From: Limnohabitans sp. WS1
GTDB taxonomy: Bacteria > Pseudomonadota > Gammaproteobacteria > Burkholderiales > Burkholderiaceae_C
NCBI RefSeq assembly: GCF_003063265.1
Contig: NZ_NERU01000020.1
Location: 1-64,000 of the forward strand
Reading direction: 5' to 3'
DNA: 64,000 nucleotides
Within the stretch, counting starts at the first letter, position 1. The number at the start of each line of letters is the position of its first letter. Of this stretch, positions 25,164 through 40,100 are shown in pieces. The notes below the pieces were generated by a model that worked only from the letters and a program-made list of their open reading frames with translations, searched no databases and had not been told where the DNA came from. Made by a program: the position numbers and the translations under genes.

Positions 25164-28100
25164 TCAAATGCCCGTGAAGGCCACATCGCTGTCGATCAGC
25201 AGGATCATGCCGTTGAAAGTAGCGTTGCCACTGCCCGCTTGCCAGATCTGGTAGGTCTGGTTGCCTCGGAAACCGTTGTTGAAGGTGATCAGGCCCGTGG
25301 CGTCAGACGTTGCCGTTTCACCAATGTCAAAGGTGCCGTTGCCGTTGAAGTCCATGCTGATGCTCTTGGCCGAGGTCAACTTGTTGAGCGCATTGACCGC
25401 GCCCACCGCCAAACCAAAGGAGGACATGTCGAGCGCGTCACCCGCATTGCCGTCAATCATCAACACCGCCGTGGCCGCCGTCATGTCGGTCAAGTCCAGC
25501 ACATCCTGCGCCGCCAACTTCAAGGTGTTGTTGCCTGCGCCGGTCAAGTCGATGCGCTCAACAGAAACCCAGTTGGCATTGGCATGGATGGCTGCAGTCA
25601 AGTCCAGCGCTTGGTTAACACCCGTGAAGAACACGGCGTCAATGCCCGCACCACCATCGACCGTGTCGGCGGCCGCGAGGTCTGACGCCCAAGTGGCGTC
25701 GTAGACAAACAGGTCAGAACCCGTGCCACCTTGAACCACGTTGGAGCCATCGCCCATGGTGATGGTGTCGTAGCCCGCGCCGCCCAGCAAAGTGTCGTTG
25801 CCCACGCCACCGTCCAGACGGTCATCGCCCAGGCCACCGTCCATGCTGTCGTTGCCTCCATCGCCCAACAAATAGTCGCCGCCTTCACCCCCGAACACCA
25901 CGTCATTGCCTGCACCGGCGGACACGTAATCGTCTGCGCCCCCTGAGTTAATGCTGTCAGTGCCCGAGCCGCCGTAAATGCTGTCCTTGCCATCGGTCAC
26001 CAGGATCGAAGCGTCGTCACCAAAAATGGTGTCTCCCAGGGTGTCAAATCGCATGTCGATGAAATCGTCTGCAGCCCCGCCCCAGACAGTGGACGATGCG
26101 ACACCGCCGTTGGCGACGATTCGGTCGTTGCCAGCGTCACCAAAAATGCGCGAACCGCCCCCAAAGCCCAACGTATCGTCGCCGTCACCAGCCCGCATGG
26201 TGTCGGCACCCCCAGCACTGAACAAGCTGTCATTGCCGCTGCCGCCTTCGAGTGAATCGGAACCAGTGCCCGAAATCACCGTGTCATTGCCTGCTTCACC
26301 GAACAAATAGATGGCCGATGTGCCGCTGTGCACCAACTGGTCATCACCGGCACCACCTCGCAAGGTGCCCGTGCCCGAGGAAGTGACCACGTCGTTGCCG
26401 TCCCCTGCGTCCACCGTGTCGGTACCCGAGAACACCGCAATCGTGTCATTGCCCGCCCCGCCCTTCATGGTGTCGGTGCCCGTGCCACCGACCATGGAGT
26501 CGTTGCCCAAACCGCCGTCGATGACGTTGGTGCTGCCGCCGGTGGATGACAAGGTGTCGTTGCCTGCGCCGCCCATGATCGAGTTCGAGTTGTAGCTGCC
26601 ACCGGATGACGAATAGTACGCAAAGACTTGGTCATCACCATCCCCGGCGTCTACCACTTGCAATTCAATGCTCTGTCCTGATGGGTAGTTATAAGCGTAT
26701 GCACCACCCGCATACACCGTGTCGTTGCCCGCGCCGGAAAAAACGGTATCAGACGCAAACTCATCTAAACGGCCACCCGTCACGTCAATGTAGTCATTGC
26801 CAGAACCTGTCGTCACGTTTTCAGCAAAGTAATAGGCCCCAGATGCGCTCTTGATGTAATTGTTGCCATCACCAGCGTTGACAAAACCAGAGGCCGTTTG
26901 AGCACCGTAATAAGCCGTCGAGTATGAACGGTTGTAATAACCTCCCCAAATACCCAAGATGGTGTCGTTACCCGAACCGCTGGTGATGGAGTCTCCATAA
27001 CTGGTGGTGCCATTCACATCGATCAGGTTGTTGCCGTCGCCAGCGTTGATCAGTTCATATACACCACCACCAGTGATGATGGTGTCATTTCCCGTACCTG
27101 CGATCACCGTATCAGCAGACCCATCGTTGCTGCCGCTCAAGCTCTTGCCCACGTCAATGTAGTTGTCGCCTTGCAAGTCGCTCACATAGTCGGCACCGGC
27201 ACCGGCCAGAATGGACGAGTTGCCACTGCCGCTCCAGATCCGGTCGGCCCCCGCATCGGTGAGGATGTGTTCAAAGCCTTTGACATAGTCGATGTAGCTG
27301 CCACTGCCCCCAAGGGTCACGGTCTGCCAGGACGTGGAGCCACCCTCCAGCGTGACCCATACCGAGGTGCCCAGCGATTGGTAAGACAACCAGTCTTCTC
27401 CAGGGCCTGCGTCCATGGTGTCCAGATCAGCCGTGTCCACCGTGCCCGTCAAACTGCCGTTGATCGTGTCGTTGCCAGCCCCGGACATGATGTAGTCCCT
27501 GCCGTTGCCCGTCCAGATCGAGTCATTGCCGCTGCCGGTGATGACGGTCTCGTTCCAGGTGGTGTTGCTCAAACCCGTGAGGTTGTTGAAGGTGATGTTG
27601 CCATTGCCAAACTTCCACACATCGATGTAGCTGGCCCGGTCTGTGCCGGTGCTGCCACCCGAGATGGTCAGGTCAGACGTTGGGCTGGAGCCCAAAACCA
27701 CATAATTGCCATTGAAAGCGCTCAGGTTTAGGGTGTCGTTGGGGCCGCCGTTGCTGGTGTCGCCGCCGGTGTAGGTGTCGTTGCCCAATTCGGCCTCGAA
27801 CAAATCGGCCCCGGAGCCGCCCACCAGGCTGTCGTCGCCGTCTTGGCCCGACAAGGTGTCATTGCCGCCGGTGGCCTGCAAGGTGTCAGCGCCCAAACCA
27901 CCGATCAGGTAGTTGGCGTTGTTGTCACCCACCAAACGGTCGGCGGCCACACCGCCAATCAGGTTTTCGATGCCACGCAAAGTGTCCACACCATCGGCAC
28001 CCGAGGTGGTGGCCGCGCCCGCTGTGGCTGCGCTCAGCGACACCGTCACCGCGCCTGTGGCATTGGAATAATCGGCCCAGTCGGCCGTGCCCGCCTCGGC

Positions 28101-31100
28101 GTCCAGCCAGTCGTTGCCCAAGCCACCGGTCAAGGTGTCGTTGCCCGCACCCGACAGGATGGAGTCGTTACCCGTGCCACCTTTGAGCCAGTTGTCGGCG
28201 GTGGTGCCCACGATGGTGTCGTTGCCTGCGCCGCCTGAAACGTGCTCAAAATTGCTCACCAGATCGTTGCCCAAAGCGGTGCTGCTGAACACGCCGGTGC
28301 TCAAATTCACATTGACCGATGCGGTGCCCAAACTGGCGTCGCCAAAATCGAGCCAATCGTTGCCTGCGCCGCCGTCAAGGGTGTCCAGACCCAAGCCGCC
28401 CCGGATGGTGTCGTCGCCACCCAAGCCGTTGATGCTGTCGTTGCCCGACATGGCGTCGATGTAGTTGGCTTTTTCGTCGCCCGAATAGTTGTCATTGCTG
28501 GGGGTCAAGGTGGTCGGGTAAGTGACCTCAATGCCCTGTTTGACCGCCAAGGTGTCGTTGCCCGAAACCACGGCGTTGGAGTACAGGTCGTAGGTTGAGC
28601 CGCCAATGACCGTGGTGACACCCGTGCCCACCGAGGACCAACCGGCCGCCAAAAACACCTTGCCGTTGTCGCCATCGATGCGCAGCAAAGAGGCTGTGCC
28701 TGCGCCATTGACCAAAAACTCCACGGTTTCCAGGGAATCGGCCAGGTTCAACTGGTTCAACCCGTTGCCCAGGTCAATGACCTCGATCTTGCTGATGGGG
28801 GCGGCCACTCGGTTGCTTGAGCCGTCCAAACCAAACACGTTGAAGGTCTGGTTGAAACCCGACAAACGCAGCACATCGGTGCCCAGGCCACCGTCGATCG
28901 AGACATTGCTGAAGTTTTGCCCAATGTTCTCGAACATGATGGTGTCGTTGCCAGCCCCCCCAATGACCTGACTGCCTGCACTGGTCACGATGCTGTCGTG
29001 GCCCGAACTACCCACCACCAAGTCGGCACCACCACCACCGATCAAGGTGTTGTTGCCGGCACCGCCATTCAGGGTGTCGTTGCCCATGCCGCCATCAAGG
29101 ATGTTGGCCAAACCATCACCGGCCAGGTAATCGTCGGCCGATCCGCCTTGCAGGTTCTCAATGGCGACCAGGAAGTCGCTGCCCGCATTGCCGCTGGCTG
29201 TGCCGGCCACCAGGTCCACGGTCACGCCCAGTGTGTTTTCTCCATACAAGGCCCAATCGTTGCCAGCGCCGCCTTCCAAGGTGTCGCTGCCCTGACCGCC
29301 TTGCAAGCTGTCGTCGCCCGCGCCACCCACAAAACGGTTGTCACCTGCATCGCCCACCATCACATCGTCAAAGGCAGTGCCTGCGACGTTTTCGATTTGC
29401 GACAGTGTGTCCACACCCCCACTGCCATCGGCTGCGATCGAGGTGCTCAGGTTGAGTTTGAGCCCACTGGGCGCGGCACTGTAATCGGCCCAGTCGATGT
29501 TGGTGCCCCCGATGAGCACGTCGTCACCGATGCCGCCGTTGAATGTGTCATTGCCACTGCCACCATCGAGCGAGTCGTTGCCCGTGCCCCCGCCCAGCGA
29601 ATCGTTGCCCGCCCCGCCGAGCAAGGTGTCGTTACCGGCCTCGCCCAAGAAGATGTTGTCCGAGCCATCACCCCCCAAGTTGTCGTTGGCGGCGCTGCCC
29701 AAGATGTTTTCAATATTGCGCAGTTTTTCTGCCGTGCCGCCATCGCCATCGGTAAAGACGGCGTCCGATGCACCGGTCAAGGTGCCTGAGACGGCCCCAG
29801 CAGCGCTGCTGTAGTCCATCCAGTCGGTGCCACCCCCGCCGTCCACGCTGTCATTGCCCAGACCACCGATCAGGGTGTCGTTGCCCAGACCGCTGTCCAG
29901 GCTGTCGTTGCCTGCGCCGCCGGACAAGACGTTGGCCTGTGCGTCACCCACCAAGGTGTCGTTGCCGGTGCCGCCCGAGGCGTGTTCAAAGCCCACAATG
30001 CTGTCGATGCCGATGTCTCCCCCGCTGGCCACGCCTGTGGCCAAGTTCAGGCTGAAGCCCAGCGCAGAGCCGCTGTAGTCCATGGTGTCCGAACCATCCA
30101 GACCGTTGTAGTCGTCGTTGGTGCCCGTCCCGCGGGTCATGCCGTCGATCTGGTCATTGCCCGTGGTGCCCATCAGGCCCCAACGGATCGAGATGTCCTT
30201 GTTGTCACCAAAATTGGACAAACTGGGAATGGCGGCTGTGGTCGAGGTATTGCCCGCCAGATCGGTCAGTGCCACTTTGACGATGTCCACCACATTCAAA
30301 TCGGTCGAGGACTCGTTGGAGCCGACCGCGTAGGTACCCGTCAGCGTCGAGCCATTGGTGGCAGCGGTGACCACCACTTTTTGACCGGTGTCGAACTTGA
30401 CGATCATGTAAGAGCCCGCCACCACGGCTTCGTTGAGGTTGATGGTGACGTTGAAGGTGTCGCCCACACCAAAACCGCCAGAAGCAGTCAGGATGTCATA
30501 GGCCACGTTGGGGCTGGTGCTGGTGACGTTGTTGATGTCTGCACCGGTGGTGTCACGCACAAAGCTGAGCGTGGTGTTGGGGCTGATGTTGCCAAACTCA
30601 TCGATGCGGCGCACACGCAGGTCATAGGCGCCGTCCACGGTGGGGGCGGTGTAGCTGCTGGCCCAGGTGAAGCCGTCAAAGCTGAATTGGAAGCTGTCGG
30701 TCGAAGCAGCGTCGGTGACGCCCACAGCGCTCACGTTGGTCAGCTTGTCGCTGCTGCTGTAACCCGAGTCCATTTGCAGCACGATGCTGGGGGCCAGCGC
30801 CGCGTTGTTGTAGTCAAAGCTGAAGGCGGTGGCGTTGCTGTTGTTGCCTGCCAAATCCTTGATGCGCACCAACAAGTTGTTGGGGCCGGTCTGAGCGTTG
30901 AAGGAGCTGGTCCAGGTGGTGCCCCCGTTGATGCTGTACTGGTAAGTGTCACCAATGCCCGTATCGCCGCCGGTGATGACCAAAGTCGGGTCGTTGGTTT
31001 TTTTGTCGCTGGCATTCACACCGTTGTCATCGTACAGGGCCACCACGGGTGCATTGGGCGCGGTGATGTCGTAGTTGAAGGTGAAGATGTCACTGACCAC

Positions 31101-34100
31101 CTGGTTGCCCACCACGTCGGTCACACGCGCTTGGACCAAGTAAGTGCCACTGGTGGTGGGCAAGAACAGGCTGTCGTAAGCGGTGAACGTGACACCCGAG
31201 TTGGTGCTGTAGCGGTATTCCACCGTGTCGGTGGGGGCGAAAGTCTGGTCGAGCTTGATTTCGCTGGTGTAGGTGACCTTGTCGGCGCTGAAGGTGCCGG
31301 TGTCGCAGACCAGTGAAATCGTGGGCTTGATGGGGGCTTCCAGGTCGAGCGTGAAGGTCAGGCTCTCGGTGGACACGTTGCCGGCCGCGTCGGTGCTGCG
31401 CACCACCACGGTGTGCACGCCATTGGTGCTGGGCGCGGTGTAACTGGAGCCAAAGCTGCCGCTGTCGACTTTGTATTCGACGCTGGCACCACTTTCAATG
31501 CCGGTGATGGCGCTCAAGCCCGCTTGCTTGGTGATCAGGTCGGAAGCCGAGTTGCCTGAATCGCAAGCCAGTGTGAAGACGGGCTTGGTGGTGCTGGTGT
31601 CAATGACCAGGGTCAGGGTCTGTGCACTGCTGACGTTGCCCGCCGGGTCTTTGACCACGGCGCTCACGGTGCGGCTGCCGTCAAACAGGCCCAGCGTGGG
31701 GGTGACCGACCAGCTGCCATCGGCGGCCACCACGGTCGAGAGGATCTCGCCCGTGTCCTGGAAGGTGACGATGATGGTGTCATCGGCGGTGCCCAAACCC
31801 ACCACCGTCGGGGTGGTGTCGCTGGTGATCAGGTCATTGGTCAGGCCACTGTTGCTGGACGTACCCAAGGCCATGGCAAAGCTCGACGGTGTGGTGTCGA
31901 TGCTGTAGGTTTTGGTCTGGTTGGTGACGTCGTTGTTGCCTGCCGGGTCCGAGCCCAGCAGCTTGGCGGCGATCTTGGTGTCGCCATCGGCCATCAGGTC
32001 GGCGGTGTCGACCTCGATGCTGAAGGCCAAGGCGCTGTCCAGGGTGCCGGTATAGGGGGTGTTGTTGATCATCAACTCCACCGTGTCGCCTTCGCTGGCA
32101 TTGGTGGCGCGGCCGGTGATGCGGGTGGTGGCTTCACCCGATTCACTCAGGTTGAGGGTGTTGGCGTTGGTGACGTCATCGATCGTGAAAACCGACACCG
32201 ATTTGCTGGTGTCCAGCAAGAAGCTCAGGCTGACGGTGGCGCTGATGTTGCCTGCCACATCGGTCTGGCGGGCCATGACGGTGTTGCTGCCTTCGGTGGC
32301 GGCAAAAGTCACATCCCAGGTGCTGCCGTCGGTGCTGTACTCCAGCAAAGCCCCGCTTTCCAGGTTGCCAGTGGTGATGGCACCCTGGTTGGTGATTTTG
32401 TCGCTGCTGCTGAAGCCGCTGTCGCAAGTCAGGCTCAAGGTGGGCGTGGCCACGGACTTGTCGATGGTCAAGGTCAGGGTCTGCGCGGCGCTGATGTTGC
32501 CCGCAGCATCGGTGGCGACCACGCTGACGGTGCCGCTGGCCATGGCTTTCTGCGCCGTGACCGACCACACGCCTGCAGCCACCACGGTGGTCAGCACCTC
32601 GTTGGTGCCGGGCAGGGTGACCTTGATCTGGTCACCGTTGCTGCCGGTGCCACTCAGGGTGGGGGTGTCGTCGCTGGTGACCAGATCGGCGGTGCTGCCG
32701 CTGTTGCTGGACGTGGCCAACTGCACGGTGAAACTGGGTGCCAAGGTGTCCACCGCATAGGTGGCGCTGGCAGCGGTGCCGGTGTTGCCGGCCTCGTCGG
32801 TGTAGCTGGTGGCCAGGCTCAGGCTGTTGCTGGCCGACTCCACACCCTGAGTGGGGGTGAAGGTGGCGGTCCAGACCAAGCCGTCGGTGCTGGCGGTGAA
32901 GTCCGACAGACTGCCATTGGGCGAACTCATGTCGGCTTTGCTGAAGCCCAGCACTTTTTCGCTGAAGGTCACGGTCACGGTGGCGGTCTCACCCACCTTG
33001 AGTGCGGTGTCGCTGATGGCGATGCTGGCCGCAGGGGCCTGGCGGTCGATGGCGTAGTTGGGGCTGGTGGCGCTGCTGCCTTGGTTGCCCACCAAGTCGG
33101 TGTAAGCCGCCGACAGGCTGATGGTGTTGGTCGCATCGACCACACCGGCGTCGGGGGTGAAGGTGCCCACCCAGGTCTTGCCACCGTCGGTGGTGCTCAG
33201 GGTGCTGAGGGTGCCGTTTTGCACCGTGACATCGCTGTTGTCAAAGTCCTTGACCTTTTCATTGAAGCTGATGGTGACCACGGCGGTCTCGCCCGCTGTC
33301 AGGGCGGTGTCGCTCAGACCAATGGTGGCTGTGGGGCCTTGCGTGTCCACCGCGAAGTTGCCACTGGCGGCGGTGCCGCCTTGGTTGCCGGCCAAGTCGC
33401 TGTAAGCGCCCGAATTGACGGTGATGCCGTTGGCTCCCACTTCCGTGGCGCTGGTGGCCGTGAAAGTGGCCGTCCAGGTTTTGCCGCCGTCAGCGCTGCT
33501 CAGGGTGCTGAGGGTGCCGTTGGGGGCGCTGACGTCAGCGTTGCTGAAGTCTTTGACGGCTTCGTTGAAGGTGATGGTGACGTTGGCACTTTGACCCGCC
33601 GTCAGGCTGGTGATGTCTGCGCCCTGCCCGTCCTTGAGCGTCACGGTCGCAGAGGGTGCCTGGGTATCGATGGTGTAGTTGCCACTGGTGCCATCGCTGC
33701 CGGTGTTGCCCGCCAGGTCGGTGTAGGTGTTGGCCAGGGTGATGACGTTGGTGACATCTTCCAGGTTGGCCGTGGGCGTGAAGGTGCCGGTCCAGGTGAT
33801 GCCGCCGTCAGCGCTGGACAAGGTGCCCAGGCTGCCGTTGGCCACGGTGACGTCGGTGTTGCTGAAATCGGCCACTTTTTCGCTGAAGGTGATGGTCAGT
33901 GTGGTCGCGTCACCGGCCTTGAGGGCTTCGTTGGCCAGTTTGATCGTGGCCGTGGGGGCCTTGCTGTCGATCACGTAGTTGCTGCTGGTGTTGCTGGCGC
34001 TGCTGATGGCGGTGTTGCCGGCCAAGTCGGTGAAGGCGGTGCCCACCTGCACCACGTTGGTGGTGTCTTCCACATTGGCGTTGGCGGTGAAGGTGGCGCT

Positions 34101-37100
34101 CCAGGTCTGACCGCTGTCGCTGGTGGCCAGGTTGCTCAGCACGCCGTTGTCGGCGCTGATGTCGCTCAGGTCAAAGGCCGTCACTTTTTCGCTGAAGGTG
34201 ATGGTGACGGTGGCCGTATCGCCCGCCTTGAGGGCAGGCTTGCTGATGGACAGGCTTTGCACGGTGGGAGCACCGGTGTCCACGCTGTAGACCTGAGAGG
34301 CGATGCCGGTTTTGGTGTTGCCTGCTGCGTCGGTGGCGTCCACCACCACGCTGATGCTCTTGTCGGAGTCGGCCACCAGGTTGGCGGTGGTGACCTCGAC
34401 GCTGTAGTGGCCCGAGGCGTCCACGGTGCCGGTGAAGGTCTGACCATGCACAAACACGCTGACTTTGTCACCGGCCAAAGCGTTGGTGACCTCGCCCACA
34501 ATGGTGGTGGTGGTGGCTTGCGCGTCCACCGGGCCAATGGCGTCGTCCCCGGCAATGGGGCTGACGGTGACCACGGGGGTGGGCGCTGTGGTGTCGAGCG
34601 TGAAGTTCAGCACGCTGGAAGTGGCCACGTTGCCTGCGGCGTCGGTCTGGCGCACGCTGACGGTGTTGACGCCTTCGGTGGCGGTGAAGGTGGTGCCCCA
34701 AACGCTGCCGTTGGTGCTGTATTCGACCACCGCACCGGCTTCAACGCCGCTGACCGTGAGGCTGGCGCTGCTGCTGACCTTGTCGCTGGCACTGTTGCCG
34801 CTGTCGCAGGCCAGGCTCAGGCCCGGGGTGGCGATGGTTTTGTCGATGGTCAAGGCCAGCAACTGGGGCAAGGAGCTCACGTTGGAGGGGTTCTTGGCCA
34901 CGATGCTGACGTTGCCGCTGCTGATCGCCTGGGTGGGCGTGACGGTCCAGCTGCCATCGCTGCCCACCACGGTGGACAGCATTTCATTGGTGCCGGGCAT
35001 GGTCACTTCGATGCGGTCACCGGCAGTGCCGGTGCCGCTGATGGTGGGCGTGTCGTCGCTGGTGATGAGGTCGGTGGTGACGCCCGAGTTGCTGCTGACG
35101 TCCAGCTTGGCCACAAACGCGGGGGCGCGGGTGTCCACGGCATACACGGCGCTGGCGGCGGTGCCGGTGTTGCCCGCTTCGTCGGTGTAGCTGGTGGCCA
35201 GGCTCAGGGTGTTCACAGCCACCTGGGTGCTGGCGCTCGGGGTGAACTGGGCGGTCCAGGTGATGCCGTCGGTGCTGGCAAAGGTGCCCAGCGTGCCGTT
35301 TTCTGCCGTCACGTCGGCATTGGTGAAACTGCTCACCTTTTCCGAGAAGGTGATGGTCACCGTGGCGCTCTCACCGGCCTGCAAGGCGGTGTCGCTCAGG
35401 CTGATGCTGGCGGTGGGGGCCTTGCGGTCCACGCTGTAGTTGGCGCTGACCTGGCTGCTGCCCTGGTTGCCCACCAGATCGGTGTAAGCGTTGCTGATGC
35501 TGACGGTGTTGCTGGCCGCCTGCACACCGGTGGTGGGTGTGAAGGTGCCCACCCAGGTCTTGCCGCCGTCGGTGGTGGCCAGGGTGCCCAAAGTGCCGTT
35601 TTGCACTGTGACGTCGGTGCTGTCGAAGTCCTTGACCTTTTCGTTGAAGCTGATCGTGATTTGCGCGGTTTCACCCGCGTTCAGGGTGCTGTCGCTCAGG
35701 GTGATGGTGGCGGTGGGGCCTTGGGTGTCCACGGCGAAGTTGCCGCTGGCGGCGGTGCCGCCCAGGTTGCCGGCCAGGTCGCTGTAGCCGCCCGCATTGA
35801 CGGTGATGCCGTTGGCGCCCGACTCCACAGCGCTGGTGGCGGTGAAGGTGGCGGTCCAGGTCTTGCCGTCGTCGGTGCTGGTCAGGGTGCTCAAGGTGCC
35901 ATTGGGGGCTGTCACGTCGGCGTTGCTGAAGTCCTTGACGGCTTCGTTGAAGGTGATGGTGACGCTGGCGCTTTGGCCGGTGCTCAGGCCGGTGATGTCA
36001 GCGCCCTGCCCGTCTTTCAGGCTGACCACGGCCGTGGGAGCCAGGGTGTCGAGTGTGTAGTTGCCACTGACACCGGTGCTGCCGGTGTTGCCCGCCAAGT
36101 CGGTGTAGGTGTTGGCCAGGGTGATGACGTTCGATGCGTCTTCCATGTTGGTGGCAGGTGTGAAGCTACCGGTCCAGGTTTTGCCCTCATCGGCGCTGCT
36201 CAAGGTGCCCAAGCTGCCGTTGGCCACGGTGACATCGGCGTTGCTGAAGTCGGCCACTTTTTCGCTGAAAGTGATGGTCAGCGTGGTGGACTGTCCCGCT
36301 TTGAGGGCCTCATTGGCCAACTGGATGGTGGCTGTGGGGGCCTTGCTATCGATGGCGTAATTGTTGCTGGTGTTGCTGGCACCGCTGAGTGCGCCGTTGC
36401 CCGAGATGTCGGTGAAGGCCGTGCCCACCTGCACCACGTTGGTGCTGTCTTCCACATTGGCGTTGGCGGTGAAGGTGGCGCTCCAGGTCTGGCCACCGTC
36501 GCTGGTGGCCAGGTTGCTCAGCACACCGTTGTCGGCGCTGATGTCGCTCAGGTCAAAGCCCAGCACTTTTTCGCTGAGGGTGATGGTGACCGTGGCGGTG
36601 TCGCCGGCCTTGAGGCTGGCCTTGCTGATGGACAGGCTTTGCACAGTGGGTGCGCCGGTGTCCACGGTGTAGCTGTGGTTGATCGAACCCGTCTGGGTGT
36701 TGCCCGCGGCGTCGGTGGCATACACCACCACGCTGAGGGTCTTGTCAGAGTCGGCCACCAGGTCGGCGGTGGTCACGTCCACGCTGTAGTGGCCCGAAGC
36801 GTCCACCGTGCTGGTAAAGGTTTTGCCACGGACAAACACGCTGACTTTGTCGCCTTCGCGGGCATTGGTCACCGCCCCTTCAATGGTGGACGTGAGCGCC
36901 TGTGCATCGACCGGACCGATGGCGTCGTCACCCACGACCGGGCTGACCGTCAGGGTGGGTGTGGGGGCCGTGGTGTCGAGCGTGAAGTTCAGCACGCTGG
37001 AGGTGGCCACATTGCCTGCGGCGTCGGTCTGGCGCACGAACACGGTGTTGGCCCCTTCGGTGGCCGTGAAGGTGGTGCTCCAGGCACTGCCGTTGGTGCT

Positions 37101-40100
37101 GTATTCGAGCGTGGCACCCGCTTCTTGGTTGCTCACCGAGAAACTGGCGCTGTTACTGATCTTGTCGCTGGCACTGCTGCCGCTGTCGCAGGCCAGGCTC
37201 AAGCCAGGCGCAGCGATGCTCTTGTCGATGACAAGCGCCAGTGTGCGGGTGCTCGTGGTCGATGGACCGGTGTAGACCACCGACACATCACCCGAGGCGA
37301 TGGCGGTCAGGGGCGTCACGCTCCACTGGCCGCTGGCGTCCACGGTGGCGGTCAGGATTTCGCCCGTGCCGGGCAGGGTCACCTGCACGCGGTCACCTGC
37401 TGTACCTGTGCCGTTGATGGTGGGGGTGTCGTCGCTGGTGATCAGGTCCAGCAAGCTGCCGCTGTTGCTGGTCGTGGCCAGGGTGGCGGTCAGGTTGTTG
37501 CTTTGGGTGTTGAGCACAAAGTTGAAGACGTCGGACACGGCGCTGTTGCCTGCCACATCGGTGGCGCGGACATACAGGGCATTGGCACCTTCAGCGGCCA
37601 TGAACGTGTTCGACCAGACTGTGCCGTTGGTGCTGTAGCTGAGCACCGTCTCGGCATCGGCACCGGACACGGTGAATTGGCCATTGGCGGTGATCTTGTC
37701 GCCTGCCAAACCGGTGTCAGACACCAGGCTGACGGTGGGCTTGGACACCTGCGTATCCAAAGTGAAACTCAGGGTCGAAACAGCCCCTTCGTTGCCAGCG
37801 GCATCGACCACACGCGACTTGACGGTGTTGCTGCCTTCCACGGCCGCAAAGGTGGTGCCCCATGCACTGCCGTCCAGGCTGTACTGCACACTGGCACCCG
37901 ATTCGAGGGTGGTGGAACTCACCGCGCCGTTGTGGGTGACTTTGTCGCCGCCCAGACTGCCGCTGTCGCACACCAAGGCCAAAACAGGGGCTGCGGGTGC
38001 GGCGGTGTCGAGTGTGAAGCTGTAGGTGGTCAGGCTGCTGACATTGCCAGCGGTGTCGGTCAGGCGTGTCTTGACGCTGTTGAGGCCTTCGGCCGCCGTG
38101 AAGGTGGTGCCCCAGGCACCGCCGTTGACGCTGTACTCGATCAAACCGCCGGTTTCGGCCGTGTTCACGGCCAATGTGCCGTTTTGGCTGATTTTGTCGC
38201 TGTTGTTGCTGCCGCTGTCGCAGGTCAGGCCGATGGTCACCGGCAAGGGGGCGGTGATGTCGAGCGTGAAAGCCAGCACGCTGGTGTCACTCAGATTGCC
38301 CGCAGCATCCACCGCACGGGCGTACACCGTGTTGGCACCTTCGATGGCGGTGAAAGTGTTGCTCCAGGTAGAAGCATCGGTGCTGTACAACAAGGTGGTG
38401 CCCACGGACGTGCTGATCTGCAAAGTGTCGGTGTGCGTGATGGCATCGCTGCCCGACAGACCGCTGTCACACACCAGCGTCAAAACGGGGGCCAAAGGCT
38501 TGGTTTTGAGCCAGCTGAAGGCCAGATCCTGGATGCGCTCGTTGCCCGCCACATCGGTGGTGCGCACGCTGACGCTGTTGGCGCCTTCAACGGCTGCAAA
38601 GGTATTGGACCAGCTGGTGCCGCCATTGGTGCTGTAACTGACCACGGCACCGGCTTCGACGCCGGACAAAGCCAATGTGCCGTCGCTGGAAATTTTGTCA
38701 CCCGCCGTGGCAGTGTCACAGGCCAAGGCCAAGGTGAAGGCGCTGGCGGCGGTGTCCAGTGTGAAGCTCAGGCTGCTGGATGCGCTCACGTTGCCTGCCG
38801 TGTCGGTCTGGCGCACGTACACCGTGTTGACGGTCTCTGTAGCTGCGAAGGTCGTGCCCCACGTTGTGCCGTTCGAGCTGTATTCAACGGTTGAGCCTGC
38901 TTCCAGGTTGCCCACCACGAGGCTGCTGTCTCGGCTGATCTTGTCGCTGCTGCTCGCGCCACTGTCGCACACCAATGCCACTGTAGGTGTGGCCACTGCC
39001 GTGTCGATCACCAAAGGCAGTGTCTTGGGCGCACTCACCACGCCCGCTGCGTTGGTGGCCGTCACGCTCACGCTGCCGCTGGCCACGTCCATCGTGGGTG
39101 TCACGCTCCACTTGCCGTCAGCGGCCACCGTGGTGCTGAGCACTTCGCCTGTGCCGGGCATCGTCACCTGGATGATGTCGCCCGTGGTGCCCGTGCCGCT
39201 GATCGTGGGGGTCACGTCGTTGGTCACCAAGTCGGTCTGGCTGCCGCTGTTGCTGGTGTTGTCCAGCTTCAGTGTGAAGACCGCGTCCAGCGTGCGCAGC
39301 TGAAACACCAGGGTGTCCGAGGTGGCCACGTTGCCTGCCGCGTCCGTCACTTTGACGCTCACGCTGTTGCTGCCCTCCACCGCCGTGAAGCTGCTGGTCC
39401 AGTTTTGACCGTCGGTGCTGTATTGCACCTGCGCGTCGCTGTCCACGTTGTTCAGGCTCAGCGCACCGCTGCGGGTGATCTTGTCGCTGCTGCTGGCACC
39501 GCTGTCGCAGCTGAGCGCCACGCTGGGTTTGCTGATGAGTGTGTCCAGCGTGAAGCTCAGCGTGCTGGCTGCACCTGCGTTGCCTGCGGCGTCCATCACC
39601 CGTGCCTTGACGGTGTTGCTGCCTTCGGCCGCCACAAAGGTGTTGCTCCAGGCCACGCCGTCTGTGCTGTATTGCAGTGTCGCGTCCACTTCGCTTGTGG
39701 TGGCGCTGAATGCGCCGTTTTGGGTGATCTTGTCGCTGCCCAACAGGCCGCTGTCGCACACCAGGCCCAATACGGGCGCTGCAGGCGCTTGGGTGTCCAG
39801 TGTGAAGGCGTAGTCGGTGACTGCGCCCAGGTTGCCTGCCGCATCGGTGACGCGCACTTTGACGTTGTTCACGCCTTCGGCTGCGGCCAAGGTGGCGGCC
39901 CAGCTCAGGCCGTCGGTGCTGTATTCAATCAGCCCTGCGGTTTCCGCTGTTTGCACCGCCAGTGTGCCGGTGTGGCTGATTTTGTCGTTGTTGGCCACGG
40001 CGTTCAGGCCGCTGTCGCACACCAGGCTGACGCTGGCAGCCACGGGCGCTGCTTTGTCCAGCGTGAAGCTCAGGCTGGCGGTGCTGCTGACGTTGCCCGC

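Noticed and set aside
33081..38894. A 1937-codon open frame on the plus strand
   Set aside because: It lies entirely antisense to the Ig array of the giant adhesin. Its Gly/Val/His-rich repetitive translation mirrors the periodic GC-rich sense codons and shows no domain.
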